NCBI GenBank assembly: GCA_963830385.1
Contig: CAWHMD010000014.1
Coordinates: 162,709 to 226,708 of the forward strand
Direction of reading: 5' to 3'
From: Bog-532 sp963830385
Lineage (GTDB): Bacteria > Actinomycetota > Actinomycetes > Streptosporangiales > Streptosporangiaceae
DNA length: 64,000 nucleotides
The notes beneath the pieces are model-generated. The model was given only the letters and a program-made list of their open reading frames with translations. It was not told the origin of the DNA and made no database searches. Below, piece by piece: positions 34,242-43,065 of the stretch; the stretch's first letter is position 1; every line of letters starts with the position of its first letter. Position numbers and translations under genes: made by a program.

Positions 34242-35212
34242 GACTGGTCTCCGGTCGGGGTCAGCTCCGGCCAGTCGCGGCCGGTGCGGGCGAGTTCTTC
34301 CAGCTCGGCGGGCGGTAGCACGAACTCGCCGTGGTCGGTGGCCGAGCCCAGCGCCGACGCGGCGATGAGGTGGCCCATCCGCAACCGGGCCGCCGGGGAC
34401 AGGCCACGGAGCCAGCCGAACAGCCAGCCGGCCGCGAACGCGTCACCGGCGCCGACCGGCTCCACCACCTCGGCCGGGAGGGCGGCGACCGAGGTCACCG
34501 CCTGGCCGTCGTCGGTGCTGTGGGCCGCCCGGGAGCCGTCCTTGACCACCAGCGTGCCCGGCGCGCCGAGGGCGTCCCAGATGTCCGGCACCGAATCGGT
34601 CCCCCACAGCAGGCTGGCCTCGTCGGCGCCGACGAACACGACACCGCACCGCCCGGTCAGCCAGCCGAGCACCTCGGCGGCGGCGTCCGGGCCGGGCCAC
34701 AGGGCGGGCCGGTAGTTGACGTCGAAGCTCACGGTCACCCCGAGCTCGGCCGCCTGGGCGATGGCGTGGTCGACGGCGTGGGCGCAGGACTCCGACAGGG
34801 CCGGGGTGATCCCGGTCAGGTGCAGCAGCCGCACGCCCGGGCCGAGCGCCCGGTCGGCGTCGCGCTCGTCCATCTGGGCGGCCGCCGATCCGCTCCGGTA
34901 GTAGAGCACGCTGGTCGCGCCGGGCTGCGGGTCCTTGAAGTAGACGCCGGTCGGGGCGCCCGGGTCCAGGCCGACCAGGCTGGTGTCGACGCCGGAGGCC
35001 GCCACCTCGGCCAGTACCCGGCGGCCGAGGCTGTCGTCCCCGAGCCGGCTGCACCAGGAGACCGGCTGACCGAGCCGGGCCAGCCAGACGGCCACGTTGG
35101 ACTCCGCACCACCCTGGCTGAGCGCGAACGTGGCCGCTTCGGCCAGCGGCCGCGGCGGGCTCGGGGTCACCATGGCCATGGTCTCGCCCAGGCACACCAC
35201 GTCGGCTCGCAT
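34238..35212 (-). CDS. kdgK: 2-keto-3-deoxygluconate kinase (PfkB family)
   Basis: This 324-aa ribokinase-like sugar kinase has VVCLGETMAMVTPSPPRPL at the N-terminus, ALSQGGAESNVAVWLARLG (sugar-binding) and VSFDVNYRPALW. It also has VVKDGS and the anion-hole/catalytic motif EPVGAGDAFAAGWLFG. Position next to KDPG aldolase supports KDG as substrate. Start ATG 35212 is preceded by AAGGA at 6 nt. It diverges from the GH2 beta-galactosidase with a 54-bp gap, so both probably share a control region. Confidence 0.87.
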   Translation of the reverse strand: MRADVVCLGETMAMVTPSPPRPLAEAATFALSQGGAESNVAVWLARLGQPVSWCSRLGDDSLGRRVLAEVAASGVDTSLVGLDPGAPTGVYFKDPQPGATSVLYYRSGSAAAQMDERDADRALGPGVRLLHLTGITPALSESCAHAVDHAIAQAAELGVTVSFDVNYRPALWPGPDAAAEVLGWLTGRCGVVFVGADEASLLWGTDSVPDIWDALGAPGTLVVKDGSRAAHSTDDGQAVTSVAALPAEVVEPVGAGDAFAAGWLFGWLRGLSPAARLRMGHLIAASALGSATDHGEFVLPPAELEELARTGRDWPELTPTGDQS

Positions 35213-35266
35213 AGCTGATCCTTTCCCACCAGGTGCGGGCGGCATCCACCAGGGTAGGTAGCAGCC

Positions 35267-38197
35267 GTGACCGAGTCCCCGTACTGGGAGCAGTTCCACC
35301 CGTGGACGGGGACGGAGCCGCCGCGAGCCTGGTTCTCCTCCAGCGCGCCGGTGCTGGACCTGTCAGGCGACTGGAAGTTCCGCTGGTCGCGGCGGGCCGA
35401 TACACCGGCCGATTTCACGCAGCCCTCGGCCGGCGACGGAGCCGGCGACGGAGCCGGCGACCGGGACTGGGCCACGCTGCCGGTTCCGTCGCACTGGCAG
35501 CTGCACGGCTACGGCGCGCCCGCCTACACCAACATCCGTTACCCGTTCCCGGTCGACCCGCCGCGGGTGCCGACCGGCAACCCGACCGGGGACTACCGGG
35601 TCACGTTCGCGGTGCCGCCGGGCTGGCCGCCGGGCCGGGTCGTGCTCCGGTTCGACGGGGTGGACTCGTGCGCCCGGGTCTGGCTGAACGGGACCGAGCT
35701 GGGGGTCATCTCCGGCAGCCGGCTGCCCGCCGAGTTCGACGTGACCGGCGTGCTCAGGCCGCCCGGCCAGCCGAACCTGCTGGCGGTCCGGGTCCACCAG
35801 TGGTCGTCCGGCAGCTACCTGGAGGACCAGGACATGTGGTGGCTGTCCGGCATCTTCCGCCGGGTGATGCTGCTGGCCCGGCCGGACGGCGGTGTCCGCG
35901 ACTACTTCGTGCACGCCGGCTACGACCATCGCACCGGCTGCGGGACCCTGCAGGTCGAGGCGGACGTCCCGGTCCGGGTCATCGTGCCCGAGCTGCGGAT
36001 CGACGTGGAGACCCACGAGGCCGTGACCGTCCCGGCGGTCGGGCCCTGGTCAGCCGAGTCACCCCGCCTCTACGACGGCACGCTCACCGCGGCCGGGGAG
36101 ACCGTGCCGCTCCGCCTCGGCTTCCGCACGGTCGCCGTCGCCGGCGGGATCCTGACCGTGAACGGGCGCCGGGTGCAGTTCCGGGGGGTGAACCGGCACG
36201 AGTTCGACCCCGACCGGGGCCGGGCCGTCACGGCCGAGACGATGCGGCGGGATGTGCTGCTGATGAAGCAGCACAACATCAACAGCGTCCGCACCAGCCA
36301 CTATCCGCCCGACCCGCGGTTCCTGGACCTGTGCGACGAGTACGGCCTGTACGTCGTCGACGAGTGCGACCTGGAGACCCACGGGTTCTTCGTGCCCGGC
36401 TGGGCCGGCCCGGTGCCAGACAACCCGGCCGACCACCCGGACTGGCGGGAGGCGCTGGTCAGCCGGATGAGCCGGATGGTCGAGCGGGACAAGAACCATC
36501 CCAGCGTGGTGCTCTGGTCGCTCGGCAACGAAAGCGGCAGCGGCCGCAACCTGGCCGCGATGGCGCAGTGGGCCCACGACCGCGACCCGTCCCGGCCGCT
36601 GCACTACGAACGCGACTGGACCGCCCGCGACGTCGACGTCTACAGCCGGATGTACACCCCGCACGCCGAGGTCGAGCTGATCGGCCAGGGCCGGGAGGAG
36701 CCGCTGGACGACCCCGGGCTTGACCGGCACCGGCGGAACCTGCCGTTCATCTTGTGCGAGTACGGCCACGCCATGGGTAACGGTCCCGGCGGGCTCACCG
36801 AGTACCAGGAGCTGTTCGACCGGTACCCGCGCTGCCAGGGTGGATTCATCTGGGAGTGGATCGACCACGGCCTGCGGACCCGGAACGAGCGCGGCGAGTT
36901 CTACGGCTACGGCGGCGACTTCGGGGAGCCGCTGCACGACGGGAACTTCGTCGCCGACGGGCTGCTGTTCCCGGACCGGACCCCCTCTCCCGGCCTGCTC
37001 GAGTACGCCAAGGTCATCGAGCCGGTGCGGATCAGCCGGGATGGCGACGGGCTGCGGATCGCCAACCGGTACGACTTCCTGGACCTGTCCCACCTGCGTT
37101 TCAGGTGGATCGCCGAGGCGGACGGCCGGCCGCTGGCGTCCGGTGAGCTGACCGTGCCGCCGGTGGGACCGGGCGCGTCGGCGACCGTGCCGCTGCCGGT
37201 CATCCCGGCCGCCCGCGGCGAGGTCTGGCTGACGGTGCGCGCAGAGCTGGCGGCCGGCCAGCCCTGGGCAAAAGCGGGTCACGAGGCCGGCTGGGGCCAG
37301 TTCAAGCTAAGCGACCCGCCGCCGCCAGCGGCCCCGCCGGCCCGCGGAGCGGTCACGGTGGCGGATGGAGCGATCCAGCTCGGCCCGGGCACGTTCGATC
37401 CCGCCAACGGGACACTGATGCAGCTGGGTTTCCTGCCAGTCGACGGGCCCCGGCTCGACGTGTGGCGGGCGCCGATCGACAACGACCGCTGGTTCTCCAC
37501 CGACCGGAACGAGCTCGCCTGGCGCGAGCTGGGCCTGCACCGGATGGAGCACCGGGTGGACGCGGTCGAGGCCGGCCCCGGCGGCCCGGACGAGCTGATC
37601 GTGCGGACCCGGGTGGCACCCGCCGCCAGCCGGCTCGGCCTGTTCGCCATCTACCGGTGGACCGCCGCCGGGGACGCGCTGCGGCTCGCCGTCGAGGTCG
37701 AGCCGGACGGCGCCTGGTCGTTGCCGCTGCCCCGGCTCGGGCTGCGGATGACCGGGCCGGCCGGGCTGAGCCAGCTGGAGTGGTTCGGGCTCGGGCCGGG
37801 TGAGGCCTACCGCGACTCGCGCCGGGCGGTCCGGGTGGGCCGGTACCGGGCGACCGTGGACGAGTTGCAGACGCCGTACGTGTTCCCGCAGGAGAACGGG
37901 AACCGGGCCGACGTGCGCTGGGCCGAGATCACCGACGGGGCCGGGGCCGGGTTGCGGGTCACCGGCGACCCGGTCGTCGACGTCACCGTGCGCCGCTGGA
38001 GCACCGAGGACCTGGACGCGGCGCACCATCCGAATGAACTCGCGCCCCGTGGCAGCGTTTTCATAAATATCGATCACGCGCAGACCGGGCTCGGGACGGG
38101 TTCCTGCGGACCCGGGGTGCTGCCGGCCTACCGCCTGGACGCGAGGCCCGTCACGTTCGGCATGACGTTCACGCCACTACCGGGCCGGGACGGTTAG
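35267..38197 (+). CDS. lacZ: GH2 beta-galactosidase
   Basis: This 976-aa protein has the five-domain LacZ layout. It contains a sugar-binding N-domain, VNRHEFDPDRGRAVTAETMRRD (quoted with the next motif omitted), MKQHNINSVRTSHYPP, VDECDLETHGF, acid/base Glu in WSLGNESGSG and nucleophile Glu in LCEYGHAMGN. The C-terminal beta-galactosidase small-chain domain (LGLRMTGPAGLSQLEWFGLG) completes it. No signal peptide, so intracellular. GTG start lacks a strong ribosome site. A 12-bp tandem (GGCGACGGAGCC) at about 35430-35461 encodes a GDGA linker that may vary in copy number. Confidence 0.9.
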   Translation: MTESPYWEQFHPWTGTEPPRAWFSSSAPVLDLSGDWKFRWSRRADTPADFTQPSAGDGAGDGAGDRDWATLPVPSHWQLHGYGAPAYTNIRYPFPVDPPRVPTGNPTGDYRVTFAVPPGWPPGRVVLRFDGVDSCARVWLNGTELGVISGSRLPAEFDVTGVLRPPGQPNLLAVRVHQWSSGSYLEDQDMWWLSGIFRRVMLLARPDGGVRDYFVHAGYDHRTGCGTLQVEADVPVRVIVPELRIDVETHEAVTVPAVGPWSAESPRLYDGTLTAAGETVPLRLGFRTVAVAGGILTVNGRRVQFRGVNRHEFDPDRGRAVTAETMRRDVLLMKQHNINSVRTSHYPPDPRFLDLCDEYGLYVVDECDLETHGFFVPGWAGPVPDNPADHPDWREALVSRMSRMVERDKNHPSVVLWSLGNESGSGRNLAAMAQWAHDRDPSRPLHYERDWTARDVDVYSRMYTPHAEVELIGQGREEPLDDPGLDRHRRNLPFILCEYGHAMGNGPGGLTEYQELFDRYPRCQGGFIWEWIDHGLRTRNERGEFYGYGGDFGEPLHDGNFVADGLLFPDRTPSPGLLEYAKVIEPVRISRDGDGLRIANRYDFLDLSHLRFRWIAEADGRPLASGELTVPPVGPGASATVPLPVIPAARGEVWLTVRAELAAGQPWAKAGHEAGWGQFKLSDPPPPAAPPARGAVTVADGAIQLGPGTFDPANGTLMQLGFLPVDGPRLDVWRAPIDNDRWFSTDRNELAWRELGLHRMEHRVDAVEAGPGGPDELIVRTRVAPAASRLGLFAIYRWTAAGDALRLAVEVEPDGAWSLPLPRLGLRMTGPAGLSQLEWFGLGPGEAYRDSRRAVRVGRYRATVDELQTPYVFPQENGNRADVRWAEITDGAGAGLRVTGDPVVDVTVRRWSTEDLDAAHHPNELAPRGSVFINIDHAQTGLGTGSCGPGVLPAYRLDARPVTFGMTFTPLPGRDG

Positions 38198-38221
38198 GCC
38201 AGGCCGGTTAGGCGGGGCTGG

Positions 38222-38821
38222 TTAGGCCGAGGCGGCGTCCCGCTCTTCGGCGGTCTCGAAGGCGGCCAGCTTCTCCAGCCGGTTCACGATGGCCTCGTGC
38301 ACCTCGTCGGGGGTCCGGGTGCCGTCGACGCTGAACATCCACTCGCGGTTGGCGTAGTAGTCCAGCAGCGGGATCGTCTTCTGCTGGTACACCTCGAGCC
38401 GGTGCGCGATGACTTCCTCGGTGTCGTCGGAGCCGCGGTTGCGGGCCAGCAGCCGCCGGATCAGTTCCTGGTCGGGCACATGCAGGTGCACGGCCGCCTG
38501 GACCTCGACGCCGAGCGCGCGGGCGGTCTCGAACGCGGCCTTGGCCTGGTCGACGGTGCGCGGGAAGCCGTCCAGCACGTAACCGCCGGCCTCCGACGCG
38601 GCCACCACCGGCTTCCGCAGCATGTCCATGACCAGCGCGTCCGGGACCAGGTCGCCGGCGTCGACGTAGCTCTTGATGCGCTGGCCGAGCGAGGTCTGCT
38701 CCTTCACGTGCTGGCGCAGCAGGTCACCGCTGGAGATGTGAGCGATGTGGAACCGTGCCGACAGCTTCTCGGCCTGGGTCCCCTTGCCCGCGCCGGGCGC
38801 GCCGATCAGCAGCAGGCGCAT
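38222..38821 (-). CDS. adk: Adenylate kinase
   Basis: This 199-aa nucleotide kinase interconverts 2 ADP and ATP + AMP. Visible are the P-loop LLIGAPGAGKGTQA, AMP-binding ISSGDLLRQHV and GYVLDGFPRTVDQA, and RLLARNRGSDDTEEVIAHRL. The short LID lacks the zinc/insert of long forms, as in other actinobacterial Adk. It is not in the usual ribosomal-protein/secY context. It may be a second copy, which cannot be tested from this window. Confidence 0.9.
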   Translation of the reverse strand: MRLLLIGAPGAGKGTQAEKLSARFHIAHISSGDLLRQHVKEQTSLGQRIKSYVDAGDLVPDALVMDMLRKPVVAASEAGGYVLDGFPRTVDQAKAAFETARALGVEVQAAVHLHVPDQELIRRLLARNRGSDDTEEVIAHRLEVYQQKTIPLLDYYANREWMFSVDGTRTPDEVHEAIVNRLEKLAAFETAEERDAASA

Positions 38822-38970
38822 CGGTCACCTCGTCTTCCTGTTACGGCCGGGCAGCCCAGGCCATCGCGTTCGCGGCCGCCGCCGACGCTGACCGTAACCA
38901 TCTCAGGATCGTCCTACATTCCGTCGTCACTAGGCAATATCGCGCTGGTCACTCTGTTGTCGATCTCCGG

Positions 38971-39636
38971 TCACTCGGGCAGCGGCCGGTCCGGGAGCGG
39001 GCCGAGCCCGGCGAACACCGGCAGATACGGATCGATCGCGCCCGCCCGGCTCCACTGCCGGAGCTGGTCGGCCGTGCGCCGCGTCATCAGCGCCCGGATC
39101 AGGTCGAAGTCGGGGGCGAAGAGCTCCAGCCCCGGGTCGCCGTCCCCGGTGCTGAAGATCCAGGCCGGGCTGCGCAGCTCGACCGGCGGCAGGTGCGCCC
39201 GCCGGACCCGGCTCGCGAACCGCTCCGCCATCACGTCACGGACCGCGGCCAGGCCACCGGTGTCGCGCCCGCCCGGCCGGCCGACCGCGCCGCGCAGGTC
39301 CTGTTCGTGGATGACGACGTCGGTGAGCGGCCGGGGGCTGCGATCGCGCAGGTAGTCCTGCATGGGCTTGGTCAGCGTGCGCCACTCGTCGACCAGTTCG
39401 GCCAGGGCGCGGGCCGCCCGGGAGTCGACCTGGCGCTGCGTCCAGGTGCTGTTGTGGTCTTCGGGCTCGTCGCCGGCCAGCACGTCGGCGTTCAGCCCGA
39501 CCATGTGCGCCAGCAGCTGGCTCACGGTCCAGTCGGGGGTGGCGGGCACCGCCCGCCGCGCCTCCTCGTCGCTGAGCGATTCGACCAGCTCGATGACCCG
39601 GCCCTGGGCGTTCGTCCATTCGGTGATCGCGTCCAC
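38971..39636 (-). CDS. Mycothiol-dependent maleylpyruvate-isomerase-type (DinB-like) protein
   Basis: This 221-aa protein has the DinB/MDMPI helical-bundle pattern: VPATPDWTVSQLLAHMVGLNADVL (first metal His), then PRPLTDVVIHEQDLRGAVGRPG (second metal His). The C-terminal domain includes LFAPDFDLIRALMTRRTADQL. Such proteins often use mycothiol, supporting an actinomycete origin. Substrate unknown. Start ATG 39636; it diverges from the secreted-protein gene. Confidence 0.78.
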   Translation of the reverse strand: MDAITEWTNAQGRVIELVESLSDEEARRAVPATPDWTVSQLLAHMVGLNADVLAGDEPEDHNSTWTQRQVDSRAARALAELVDEWRTLTKPMQDYLRDRSPRPLTDVVIHEQDLRGAVGRPGGRDTGGLAAVRDVMAERFASRVRRAHLPPVELRSPAWIFSTGDGDPGLELFAPDFDLIRALMTRRTADQLRQWSRAGAIDPYLPVFAGLGPLPDRPLPE

Positions 39637-39736
39637 GCGACCGACGTTAGCTCACGTTCTGACAAGAAAATTAAAGGGTTCTTGCGCGACCGGGCCCTAG
39701 CCGGGATGAGGGCCTTACGCCTCTCTTGCCGCCGTT

Positions 39737-39752
39737 GTTACGCACCAGTAAC
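39737..39752. promoter_or_regulatory. Inverted repeat upstream of secreted protein gene
   Basis: GTTACGCACCAGTAAC is a GTTAC-N6-GTAAC inverted repeat in the gap before the exported protein gene. A regulator site is possible; the binder is unknown. Confidence 0.3.
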
Positions 39753-39802
39753 GTACGCGCTGACTGTGGGGGGAGCGGAATCCTCACCAGGAAGTGATGA
39801 CC

Positions 39803-40408
39803 ATGCACAAGCGGCTCGCCGGACTCCTGTTCACTTCCGCCGCGGTGGCCGGCGCGGCCCGCCTAGGGGCCAGCCCCGCCTCGGCCGACTCCACGATCAG
39901 CCTCACCTACCCGGTCAGCGGCAGCACCTACATCAACGCGATCCACACGTCGATCCCGCTCGGCCCCGGCACCCTGGCCGCCACCGCCGACCTCACCACC
40001 AGCGCGATCACCGGCAGCGTGAGCCTCCCGGCCGCCACCGGTTCCTTCAGCGAACTGGGGTTCGTCCCGGTCACCGCCACCACCGAATTTATTGAAAGTG
40101 GGCAGACGACGGGGACTCTCGAGAGTAGCGGGGGCATCACCGCCACCTCCCACATCACGCTGAAGCTGACCAGCCTGAAGGTGGCGGGCATCCCCGTCCC
40201 GGTCGGCAACTCCTGCGAGACCGCGACCCCAGCCACGATCCCGCTGACCTCGCAGCCCGGCTTCAACGCGCTGAGCGGCGGCACGGTCAGCGGCACCTAC
40301 ACGATCCCGAGGTTCACGCACTGCCTGCTGGCCACGCCGCTGATCAACCTCACGCTGCCCGGGCCCGGCAACACGATCACGCTGACGCTGGGCGCCGCGA
40401 CCGGGTGA
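39803..40408 (+). CDS. Secreted hypothetical protein
   Basis: This 201-aa exported protein has a signal peptide (HKRLAGLLFTSAAVAGAARLG, cleavage near SPASA-D). The mature part is Ser/Thr/Gly-rich beta sequence with repeated alternating patterns such as ISLTYPVSGSTYI, GTLAATADLTTSAITGSVSL and ITATSHITLKLTSLKVAG. It has two Cys residues (NSCETA, FTHCLL) that may pair. No family is recognised, but the architecture fits a cell-surface or extracellular beta-sandwich. Start 39803 is chosen because AGGAAG lies 8 nt upstream; GTG 39794 and ATG 39797 are too close to it. Confidence 0.65.
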   Translation: MHKRLAGLLFTSAAVAGAARLGASPASADSTISLTYPVSGSTYINAIHTSIPLGPGTLAATADLTTSAITGSVSLPAATGSFSELGFVPVTATTEFIESGQTTGTLESSGGITATSHITLKLTSLKVAGIPVPVGNSCETATPATIPLTSQPGFNALSGGTVSGTYTIPRFTHCLLATPLINLTLPGPGNTITLTLGAATG

Positions 40409-40471
40409 CGGGCGCCCCCCTCGCGTAAATCCCGTCGCGGCGTTGCCGCGGCGAGTCGTACCGTCGTTTCC

Positions 40472-41122
40472 ATGGAGGTGCTCTCGGTCAACGTCGGCAA
40501 GCCCCGCCCCAACCCCTGGAAGGGCCTGCGCGCGACGGGCATCGACAAGCGGCCCGCCGGCGGCCCGGTCGCCGTCGCCGCTCCTGGCCCCAAGGGCACC
40601 GGCATGGTCGGCCTGGCCGGCGACCGGGTCTACGACGTCAAGCACCACGGCGGCCCCGACCAGGCCGTCTACGCCTACGCCCGCGAGGACCTCGACCGGT
40701 GGGAAGCGGAGCTGGGCAGGCCGCTGGCCAACGGCAGTTTCGGGGAGAACCTCACCACCGCCGGGCTGGACGTCAACGATGCCCTGATCGGCGAGCGCTG
40801 GCGTATCGGGCCCGATGTCGTCCTGGAGGTGTCCTGCCCGCGAATCCCGTGCGCGACGTTCCAGGGCTGGCTGGAGCGTGACGGCTGGATCAGCCGGTTC
40901 ATCCAGGCCGCGGCGCCGGGCGCCTACTTGCGGGTGATCGAGCCAGGAGACATCCGCGCCGCCGACCCGGTCCAGATCGTGCACCGGCCCGGACACGACG
41001 TGACCGTAGCGCTCACCTTCCGCGCGCTGACCCGCGAACCAGAACTGCTGCCACGGCTGCTGATCGCCGACGCGCTGCCGCAGGAGATCAGGGAACGAGC
41101 ACGCAAGCGCATCACCGCGTAG
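40472..41122 (+). CDS. MOSC domain protein
   Basis: This 216-aa protein has the MOSC (molybdenum cofactor sulfurase C-terminal) pattern: VGLAGDRVYDVKHHGGPDQAVYAYARED, NGSFGENLTTAGLDVNDA and the Cys-bearing strand LEVSCPRIPCATFQGW (quoted singly). It probably handles sulfur or Moco-bound substrates, like YiiM (reducing N-hydroxylated compounds). It stands alone between the secreted protein and the caspase operon. Confidence 0.85.
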   Translation: MEVLSVNVGKPRPNPWKGLRATGIDKRPAGGPVAVAAPGPKGTGMVGLAGDRVYDVKHHGGPDQAVYAYAREDLDRWEAELGRPLANGSFGENLTTAGLDVNDALIGERWRIGPDVVLEVSCPRIPCATFQGWLERDGWISRFIQAAAPGAYLRVIEPGDIRAADPVQIVHRPGHDVTVALTFRALTREPELLPRLLIADALPQEIRERARKRITA

Positions 41123-41300
41123 ACAGACCCCGGGAGGCTCCTCGCCGCATCCGCCGGATGCGCGGATTCGGGCTTGGGCCGTGGCGGAACCACGCTGGCT
41201 ATCCGAAGGCTCGTATCATGTCAGCGTTTTAGCTGATAGGAACCCATCCGGACACCGGCGCCCAAGCGGGACGGGCCGGGCCCGGTGGGGAGGGGGACCG

Positions 41301-41369
41301 ATGAGCGCGTACGTCCGTGGGTGGAACGGAACCGGGTACTCCGGAGCGGGGGCAGGCAGCGATGGCTGA
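41301..41369 (+). CDS. Possible 22-aa leader peptide overlapping the caspase start
   Basis: ATG 41301 follows GGAGGGGGA, the strongest ribosome site in this region. The frame encodes MSAYVRGWNGTGYSGAGAGS-DG and stops at TGA 41367-41369, eight bases inside the caspase gene start (ATG 41362). The caspase ATG itself has only GGGGCAGG upstream. The arrangement fits translational coupling from an upstream short frame. Expression is not shown. Confidence 0.35.
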   Translation: MSAYVRGWNGTGYSGAGAGSDG

Positions 41370-43065
41370 CACCATCGTCCCCCCGGGCTCGGCGGCGATC
41401 CTCATCGGCGTCTCGGCCTACGAGTATGCCGAGTTCCCGCCGATCCGCGCGGCCCGCAACAGCCTGCAGGCCATGCACTCGATGCTGACCGACCCGGAGC
41501 TCTGCGGCTGGCCGGCCAGCCAGGTCCGGACCATCGCCAACCCGATCTCGGCCGCCGACCTGAGCGCCGAGATCGCCGAGGTGGCGGTGGCCACGACCGG
41601 CGTGCTGCTGCTCTACTACGTGGGCCACGGCGTGCTGTCAGCCGGAGGCTCCTCGGCTGGAGGCCCCTCGGCCGGAGAGCTGTGCCTGAGCGTGACCGCC
41701 ACCCACCCGGACCAGCCCGAGGCCAGCGGGCTGCCCTGGCGGACGCTGGCGGACACGTTGCGCGGCAGCCCCGCCCACACCCGGCTGTCGATCCTGGATT
41801 GCTGCTTCGGCGGCCAGGCGGGGTCCAAGCCGCCGGCCGCGATCCCCAACGGCTACACGCTGGCCGCCGTCGGCCCCGACGACTGGGCGGCCGCCCCGGA
41901 ACCGGGCCAGCAGGACACCGCCTGCACCCCGTTCACGGCCGAGCTGGTCGACCTGGCCGAGGCCGGGCTGCCGGGCCGCGCCCCGTGGCTGACGTTCGGC
42001 GACCTGTATCCGGTGCTGCGCGAGCGCCTGCTGGCCAAGGACCTGCCCGCCCCGAGCGAGCAGGGCTCGGGGGCCGCCCGGGAGTTCGCGTTCACCGCCA
42101 ACGCCGCGCTGGCCGGGCGGCCGCGGCGGCGGGTACCGGCCGCCACGCTCGGCGCCCAGGCGGCGGTGGCTCCGGCCGGCCCGGTCCTGGACCGCACGCA
42201 GGTCGACCACCTGATCTCCGAGGCGCTGCGGGCCGCGCACTCGGTCCCCGAGAGCCCGCCCAAGGCCCAGGCCCTGGTGGCGGTGGCCACCGCGGTGCGG
42301 TCGGGCGACCCGGGCCGGGCGGCCCGGCTGGTGGCCGACGCCTGCCGGGTGGCCCAGTCGATCAGCGACGCCGAGCCCCGCGGGCTGGCGCTGGCCGCGG
42401 TGACCGGCCCGCTGGCCATCGCCGACGCCCGTACCGCCGAGTCCGTCGCCCAGTCGCTGTCCGAGCCCTCCTGGAAGGCGTCCGCGCTGGCCGGGGTGGC
42501 CGCGACCGTGGCCGCCGGCGACGCCGGGCGGGCCAGCCGCCTGATCGCCGACGCCGAACACGACGCCCGCTCGGCACCCAGCCGCGACCGGCAGGCGACC
42601 GCGCTGGCCGACGTGACCGCCGCGCTGGCCGTCATCGACCCCGACCACGCCGAGCAGGTCGCCCACTCCATCCCCGCCCCCGACCAGAAGGCGTCGGCGC
42701 TGGCGGCGCTGGCCGAGGCGGTCCTCGGCACCGACCCGGACCGGGCCGGCCGTCTGATCGCCGACGCCGAACGGCTCGCCCGCCCGCTGCCCGGCGCCAG
42801 CGCCCGAGCCCCAGCGCTGGCGGCCGTGGCCAAGGTCATGGCCGCCCTGGACGCGACCCGGGCCACCCGGGTCATCGCCGACGCCGAACGCAGCGCCCAG
42901 TCAATCCCCGGCACCGACCGCAAGGCGTCCGCCCTGGCCGCGGTGGCCGGAGCCCTGGCCGCCATGGATCCCGCCCACGCCGAACAGCTGGCCCGGTCGA
43001 TCACCTCGGCCGCCTGGCAGGCCGCCGCCCTCGCCGAGGTGGCCGCCACGCTGGCCACCGCATGA
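41362..43065 (+). CDS. Caspase-like protease (EACC1-associated type) with helical repeats
   Basis: This 567-aa protein starts at ATG 41362. The N-terminal ~260 residues are a C14 caspase/metacaspase fold: AILIGVSAYEYAEFPPIRAA, MLTDPELCGWP, LLYYVGHGVL (His ~88) and LSILDCCFGGQ (Cys ~148), giving a His/Cys dyad. This matches the bacterial caspases found with EACC1 in conflict systems, as I recall. The C-terminal 290 residues are eight Ala-rich two-helix repeats, mostly alternating ~39 aa (RLIADAExxAxS...KASALAAVA) and ~32 aa (xVAxSI...). They form a likely solenoid sensor. The stop overlaps the Gfo/Idh start (ATGA), an odd operon partner. Confidence 0.85.
   Translation: MADTIVPPGSAAILIGVSAYEYAEFPPIRAARNSLQAMHSMLTDPELCGWPASQVRTIANPISAADLSAEIAEVAVATTGVLLLYYVGHGVLSAGGSSAGGPSAGELCLSVTATHPDQPEASGLPWRTLADTLRGSPAHTRLSILDCCFGGQAGSKPPAAIPNGYTLAAVGPDDWAAAPEPGQQDTACTPFTAELVDLAEAGLPGRAPWLTFGDLYPVLRERLLAKDLPAPSEQGSGAAREFAFTANAALAGRPRRRVPAATLGAQAAVAPAGPVLDRTQVDHLISEALRAAHSVPESPPKAQALVAVATAVRSGDPGRAARLVADACRVAQSISDAEPRGLALAAVTGPLAIADARTAESVAQSLSEPSWKASALAGVAATVAAGDAGRASRLIADAEHDARSAPSRDRQATALADVTAALAVIDPDHAEQVAHSIPAPDQKASALAALAEAVLGTDPDRAGRLIADAERLARPLPGASARAPALAAVAKVMAALDATRATRVIADAERSAQSIPGTDRKASALAAVAGALAAMDPAHAEQLARSITSAAWQAAALAEVAATLATA

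Noticed and set aside
35430..35461. Possible CRISPR-like or satellite repeat
   Set aside because: It is a 12-bp tandem with about 2.5 copies inside the beta-galactosidase frame, encoding a GDGA linker; no spacers.
41682..43061. Alternative plus-strand frame inside the caspase gene joined to the Gfo/Idh frame
   Set aside because: It is a frame shadow of the repeats. Gfo/Idh homology begins only at ATG 43062.
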